The notes under the pieces were generated by a model. It was not told the DNA's origin and searched no databases. It saw only the letters and a list, made by a program, of their open reading frames with translations. A stretch of DNA of 64,000 bases, taken from the NCBI RefSeq assembly GCF_964340395.1, contig NC_135555.1, positions 26,658,725-26,722,724 on the forward strand, written 5' to 3'. Position numbers and translations under genes: made by a program. Positions 58,578-64,000 of this stretch are shown in pieces. The DNA comes from Glandiceps talaboti. Its lineage: Eukaryota; Hemichordata; Enteropneusta; Spengelidae. The first letter of the stretch is position 1, and each line of letters begins with the position of its first letter.

Positions 58578-59240
58578 CTGTAGAAAAACAACACATCACC
58601 CCTTCTCAAAACGTACATTAGAGACTTAAAACAAACATCCATGAAACACTTCTAACATTTTGTCCGGAGCAGTCAATTATATCCACATTATTTTGTTAAG
58701 GTTGTGGTGAAGCAAGTCATTGACAATAATACAACAATACAATCATATAGAAAACACTAAATACAGGGTAATAACTTGTATAGAATATTCAAGTGTTAAA
58801 TACCATGTGTGTATGTATTTTCATACTTCTGACATGAAATGTCTATGATGGAAGAACAACTTATTTTGTTTTGGTAGTGAAATAATATACTCATATTTGT
58901 TATTCAAAATAAACAATGTACACTACATATGATTGTTATGTATACGTGATAATTCACTGATGAACATACTTGTTTTCAAAATCATTATTCTTAGACTTTG
59001 CTGACCTTTGCTGACCTTTGTAATCATTTTGTCTTTACATTGCTCCAATACTAAGATACTGAATTTATATGGATAATGCAGTCTCCAATCTTTCCCCAAT
59101 TCCTCTAATTCAAAATATTACCATAAATTGGGAGTTGTAAGGAGAATATAATGAATTCTGTAAATTTGTAAATGTGTATATAGTTATAAAATCCCTCTTT
59201 CATTGTTTGTATTTATAATTTCACATCTTAAAGCTGGTTT
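58578..59240. other. Unique AT-rich sequence
   Basis: No supported feature. Confidence 0.4.
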
Positions 59241-59282
59241 TTATTAACTTAATATTTTAATTACACATGATCAAAGTCCATA

Positions 59283-59476
59283 GTTTCTTGTATTTCACAA
59301 GTTTTGGATTGAAACCTACCAATGCTTACTTCAAATTTCAATATAAAAACAAAACTTTAGACAGATACCATTTCTTGGCAGTAAACTTCAACAACCATAT
59401 GATGCAGAATATTTCAAGCTATCTATCAGGAAGACTTAGAACACTCTTGGCTGAAAGTGGTGATTCAGAAATGTAA
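59283..59476 (+). CDS. Candidate C-terminal exon, unknown protein
   Basis: The frame reads LDRYHFLAVNFNNHMMQNIS followed by SYLSGRLRTLLAESGDSEM and a TAA at 59,474. A weak acceptor-like TTCTTGTATTTCACAAG precedes it (59,283-59,299). Composition is protein-like and non-repetitive, but the evidence is one short frame and I do not recognise it. It may be chance. Confidence 0.25.
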
Positions 59477-60120
59477 TGAAGCAACATCTAATCAGCCAAT
59501 CATTATATTTGTTGGCTTGACAACCATCATGCATTGATTTTCTTTTAATGTCTTTTTGAAAAGGCACAATGTGTGTAAAAGTATACTCATAATTCTTTCT
59601 TAACAAATACATGACATATACATTGTATATCAAATAAATTGATTATAGAAATGAAGGCACTTTCTACAACAGTATAGTACTAAAGGTGGCTTGCATTGTT
59701 GTAATTGTTCAACAAAAATGACTGCACATTTACATCTAAATCAATGTGGATGAAGATATTAAATGGACAAGATATTAAGTGGACAAGATATTATGTAAAT
59801 TTCACTAATCAAAGTTCAAAGGCTGGTCACATAGTATATAAATTTCATGCCAACAAAAATTTTCACTGAAGTTCTTGTTTTGCTCATATACTTAAATTGT
59901 GTGTAGAACTGTGTATCAAGTTTGTTGATATTATGACATCAACAAATCCTTTTTTCATACATTATTATTCCTTTTGACATTTATTGACAACTCATTTTTA
60001 GACAAACTGCCTTATCTAACATTGACCAGTACGTAGTCTGAATGAAACTGAAAAAAACTTCAGTTAACTTACATGTAAGTTAATGAGAAACAAAACAATA
60101 GACAACATGCCTTCAATCGA
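59477..60120. other. Unique AT-rich sequence
   Basis: No supported feature. Confidence 0.4.
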
Positions 60121-60122
60121 GG

Positions 60123-60961
60123 ACATAGTCCCAACTTGTGTGTTTTATGGCAAAGTTATTGTGCAAATTTGAATGGTGTCTCTAGATACAAACCTTCATA
60201 ATTTATTGACCAATTTACTATTTGACTTTGAATATGAGGATCAAAGCCAAAGGTCAAGATATGGAAAGAAAGCTGATCTTTGGGATATAGACATGGAGTA
60301 TTTGTTTATTCAACTTCTTGAGTTAACATAGAAACATTTTGGTCATTTCACCTTTGTGAAGGTCAGAGGTCAATGTCTCATTTGAAAGCTGATCATTAAT
60401 AATCTGACTGTAGACACCTGAATGGTGTTCATATGTGACAACTTTTTGAGATAACAGGCAAAGTGGGCTTGTTTATCACAAACATGGCTATCATTTTTCT
60501 ATTCAGGTCAAGATCGTGAATTGAAATGAAGTGACATGCATATGTCTCACATAGTAAAAACCAAGACATGATCATCATTACTTGAAATATTTGATTCAAA
60601 CAGCTATGAAGGTAATCCAAATTTGGCTATTTGACCTTGAAAAATACTTTCATGGACAAAGGTCTGCCAGGTTCTTAAAATATAATATGGGTGTAGGCAC
60701 TTGAATGGAATCACTACATATTATGCCTTCAAAAGTTCTGATGCATATTGTGAAATTTAACAACAAATATGGCCGCCATTTTGCCATATTTGATTTGGTC
60801 ATAAAACAAAGTGGCATGCATATATCTCACATAGCATATTACGTGTATGCCAGGTTTGGTTGAAATCAGTTGATGCATGGCAGAGATATGAGGATGAACA
60901 TATGAACACATGGCTGGAACCCAACATACTAGTCCCCTCCGAGGGGTGCCTGAATAGGGAC
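60123..60961 (+). mobile_element. TAGTCCC-ended element, diverged member D
   Basis: It begins ACATAGTCCCAACTTG and ends CTGAATAGGGACTAAA. Near the right end it carries ATATGGCCGCCATTTTGCCA, a host-like counterpart of the CAAAATGGCTGC..GGCCATATTGG core of C1 and C2, then CCTCCGAGGGG. It lacks the clean 151-bp array, so it is an older or distinct subfamily. Confidence 0.5.
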
Positions 60962-61262
60962 TAAATAGGGCTGTCTATAAGCAACTGAAAAACTTGAGTC
61001 AACTGAACAAGAAGCATAAAACCCAACATATATGGCTTGAGTTCAAATAAAATTACAAGTCCAAGTCTGGTTAAAACTTCTGCTATATATATATACCCTC
61101 ATCTTTCACTTTGTCAAATTTGCATATAACATAACTTAACTTAAGTAAATGAAGTGTTTCTGGCACAAACACAGTCATAAAAGTAATGATAATACACAAC
61201 CAGACTACATTTTATGGATATTCTGAATGTGTGCCTAAAGAAAACTAGTGACAATGGCGTTG
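60962..61262. other. Unique spacer
   Basis: AT-rich; nothing supported. Confidence 0.35.
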
Positions 61263-61525
61263 TAGCACAACTATACAGCTTTACAAATGTTTATCCATAT
61301 GCTAGTCCATGCTAACAATAGGTGTTCTGACCGTGTTCATTTGCTGTTGCTAAGGGTGTGGTGACATTGCTAGGCTAGACATATTTGTATACATTTTTTG
61401 AATGTTTACTCGCTCGCTTACCAGATGATGTTGTTATTTGCCCAAAATATACTGGCATTTGGTTGTTGTTAAGGGCTTGGTCATGGTTGCTAGGGCCACT
61501 TGTGTCAAAATATTTTGAAACAAGT

Positions 61526-62429
61526 CATTGAGAATGACATAGTCCCCACTATGATTGGGTTTTAAGGAATTATCACTACTCTGATCACGCAACAACACTT
61601 GTGAACCTAAATCAAACAGACTTAGATATGTTGTGTCTGCTTGTTGGACATGGAACATGCCTACAACAATAAAGGATGGGTCGGGTATGGGATCGTATCA
61701 CGATGAAAATGAATATGCACATGTATGTCATAGAACACTGTCCTAATACCAACTTTGAATGAGATCTGTTCAAGCATGTCTGAGTTATGTCTTTGGACAT
61801 GGAAAATTTGCAAACAAAATGGCTGCCAGGCAGCCATATTGGATCGTATCACGATGAAAATGGATATGCACATGTATGTCATAGAACACTGTCCTAATAC
61901 CAACTTTGAATGAGATCTGTTCAAGCATGTCTGAGTTATGGCTTTGGACATGGAAAATTCACAAACAAAATGGCTGCTAGGCGGCCATATTGGATCGTAT
62001 CATGACAACAAATGGATATGCACATGTATGTCATAGAACACTGTCCTAGTAATACCAACTTTGAATGAGATCTGTTCTAGCCTGTCTGAGTTATGGCTTT
62101 GGACATAGAAAAATCGCAAACAAAATGGCTGCCAGGCGGTATCACAACAATGAATATGAACATGTATGTCATAGAACACTGTCCTAATACCAACTTTGAA
62201 TGAGATCTGTTCAAGCATGTCTGAGTTATGGCTTTGGACATGCAAAATTCACAAACAAAATGGCTGCTAGGCGGCCATATTGGATCCTATCATGAAACAA
62301 ATTGATGCGCATATGTATGCCATTGTATGTTGCCCCTGTACCAAGTTTGAAAAAAATCGGTCCAGACATATCCAAGAAACGGCTGCGGACGGACGGACGG
62401 ACGGACGCACCTAAGTCCGGCGGGGACTA
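61526..62429 (+). mobile_element. TAGTCCC-ended element, copy C2, nested in family A
   Basis: It begins CATTGAGAATGACATAGTCC and ends CCGGCGGGGACTA. It contains four units of the 151-bp repeat (CAAAATGGCTGC at 61,815, 61,966, 62,121, 62,256; one shortened). ACAAGT stands on both sides (61,520-61,525 and 62,430-62,435). The flanks join to form sequence colinear with family-A copy 1 around 14,700-14,735, which lacks the insert. Confidence 0.8.
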
Positions 62430-62697
62430 ACAAGTTTGCAGAATAACACTTCTAGAAACATCTCATCAAGTTTCAGTCTCATTGACTGAGTACTTTTTGA
62501 GATAATTTTTTGACCAAAATTCACATTTTTACACCTAATGTGCATATCACTAATGAGATCATTATATGCTTAATATTTTTTCATCTATAAACCCCTAGAT
62601 GCATCCCAATTAAATTTCAGCCCAAACGGCCTAAGTAATGTCCCATCAATTACCAAGCCAATCAGTCTGGCAGTTTTTGACTTTAAGTTGTTTACAC

Positions 62698-62766
<69 letters not shown>
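62698..62766. repeat. (CA)n microsatellite inside element A copy 2
   Basis: About 65 bp of alternating CA at the position equivalent to the GT tract of copy 1. Confidence 0.95.
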
Positions 62767-62767
<1 letters not shown>

Positions 62768-62789
62768 CAGTTCAGTTGTGCTAAAATTG

Positions 62790-63850
62790 ACAAAAAAAAA
62801 AAAGAGGTCCACACAATTATGGAGGCACTCATGATCACATGATCACATGACCACCCTTCTCAGTCAGCAAGAATAAGAGACTGACAGCCAAAAACAATGT
62901 GGTAACAGGATTTTGAAATGGTTTACATCCTGAACCTAAAGCTGGTCATAATTTCTGATTTATAGATTAATGTTTTACTGACATCAGATTAACTTGCGGT
63001 CATTGTGGACATGTTACAACCAGCATTTACCTTGGCACCATAACACTATACTCCATGTATATCACCACTCTTTACTTGTGGATCTGTCAAATCATTTGTA
63101 AAATACTACAGACTCAATGCTTTAAACAAAACAATTGAAAAAATGGTCAACATTATACAACTGTATTTCTGATTGTATCCCCTGCATTTAACCATAACAC
63201 GTCAGATATAATCTATGTACAGTTTCCATATTTCAGGTCGTAAGCCAGGGTTCATAGGTCACACAGAGCTTGTTATTTTTGTCTCTTATTGAGACTTGTC
63301 ATCCACTCAGTTGTGTTCATAACTGATTCCCAACATTTAAGGTTTTGACCTGTGGCGGCACTCTTCAGACAGCATGGGCACAACTATTAAATGCTGAGCC
63401 TGTGAAGATTCTTAGAGAATAACAAAGCTATAGTTGTAATGGTAGTGTCATTCTATAGTGTCACTTTGTCAGTATTTATACACTTCATACATCCTGCTCA
63501 TGAGGTATTTCTTTGGCCTGGTGGAGTATGACTCATGTCTCATACTTGTTGGGAGAACTTGGCACACTTGTATCAATCATACATCCTTCACTCGTTACGT
63601 GTCAAAGTTCACTCACTTCTTTAGAAAGTTAGACCTGTTGAAAAAAGTGGGAAAAAAAGCGAAATGAGTTTACAAACACTTGCAGTATTTGTGATCTGTA
63701 GTAACAACCCATGCTGCATGCTTGTTTAGTGTTAACTAATATATACACACTAAGAAACTATTTACACAGAATAAAGGCAACTGAGAATGAAAGTATGTCA
63801 ACAAGGGCTTACCACAACTTACCAATGAGGTCACAAATATAATATTACTG
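62790..63850. other. Unique sequence
   Basis: About 1 kb with no supported gene, RNA or transposon end. Confidence 0.4.
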
Positions 63851-63854
63851 TACT

Positions 63855-64000
63855 TATCAATGTAGTCTAGTTCATATACAGTATTGTTACATTTATGCCT
63901 CCACTCACATAGTCTAGTTCCTATACAGTATCGTTACCATTAACACCTCCACTCACTAGTCTAGTTCCTATACAGTATCATTACCATTTACACCTCCACT
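63855..64000. repeat. About 47-bp tandem repeat, 3 copies, cut by the window end
   Basis: Units contain AGTCTAGTTCCTATACAGTA followed by TCGTTACCAT and CACCTCCACTCAC. The array probably continues beyond the window. Confidence 0.85.

Larger units (their letters stand above)
61263..62783 (-). mobile_element. Non-autonomous TIR element, family A, copy 2 (interrupted)
   Basis: Plus-strand left end TAGCACAACT (61,263-61,272) and right end AGTTGTGCTA (62,774-62,783) are exact inverses. Read on the minus strand the order matches copy 1: terminus, (GT)n (62,698-62,766), body with GGTCAAAAAA, CATTTCTAGAAGTG-type region, then AGCAACCATGACCAAGCCCT repeats. It is interrupted at 61,526-62,429 by element C2, and it has fewer internal repeats than copy 1. 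Confidence 0.75.

Noticed and set aside
58023-58629. Three overlapping plus-strand frames rich in Cys/Val/Leu
   Set aside because: Phases of the 40-bp repeat, which lacks stops in all plus frames.
63458-63667. 69-codon plus-strand frame in the unique right-hand region
   Set aside because: No recognisable motif, no splice signals and no repeat support; such lengths occur by chance.

Overview
The window looks like nuclear DNA of an animal, most likely an invertebrate. I base this on intron-like splice signals, several decayed non-LTR retrotransposons (LINEs), tRNA-derived SINEs, many terminal-inverted-repeat (TIR) DNA transposons and MITEs, and very long minisatellites. There is no operon structure, no dense coding and no bacterial-style gene layout. 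The sequence alone does not identify the species. I find no complete host gene, only three candidate terminal exons (2,468-2,734; 52,368-52,584; about 59,283-59,476), none of which I can name.

Layout. 1-13,610 is almost solid minisatellite: a 42-bp array, a short unique stretch with a candidate last exon, a 35/40-bp array, small 27-bp and 60-bp arrays, then a 7.7-kb array of about 183 copies of a different 42-bp unit. 13,611-17,290 holds a 1.5-kb TIR element (family A) sitting at the edge of a 56-bp array. 17,290-19,260 holds a SINE and a 5'-truncated LINE with a recognisable but broken reverse transcriptase. 19,438-25,764 is a 44-bp array (about 96 copies) followed by a 27-bp array. 26,000-27,180 has small tandem repeats and GATT runs.

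27,700-52,100 is a different landscape: unique AT-rich DNA dotted with poly-C/poly-G runs and MITEs. These include a nested hairpin cluster (28,181-29,633), a 620-bp element with 5-bp target duplications and CACTGT ends (29,828-30,447), an almost perfect 234-bp foldback with 9-bp duplications (36,053-36,286), and a TTAA-flanked piggyBac-like MITE (40,742-41,083). It also has a pogo-like transposase tail interrupted by a LINE (39,082-40,092), a collapsed LINE with an in-frame 30-bp expansion (41,850-42,850), a 4.4-kb element with 0.6-0.7-kb TIRs (44,782-49,178) and a 2.8-kb C-tract element (49,243-52,090).

52,900-64,000 has three related elements ending in TAGTCCC motifs and carrying 151-bp internal repeats. 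One of them is nested inside a second family-A element whose uninterrupted relative lies at 14.1-15.6 kb. This part also contains a 2.6-kb 37-bp array, a second SINE, a 40-bp array and the start of another array at the window edge.

The window is best read as a repeat-accumulating intergenic or intronic region. By my tally about a third is tandem array and much of the rest is transposon-derived. The genes do not form a pathway. The informative content is the layering of insertions, which gives relative ages and unoccupied-site controls. The very long open frames in the arrays follow from repeat units that lack stop codons and are not annotated as genes.
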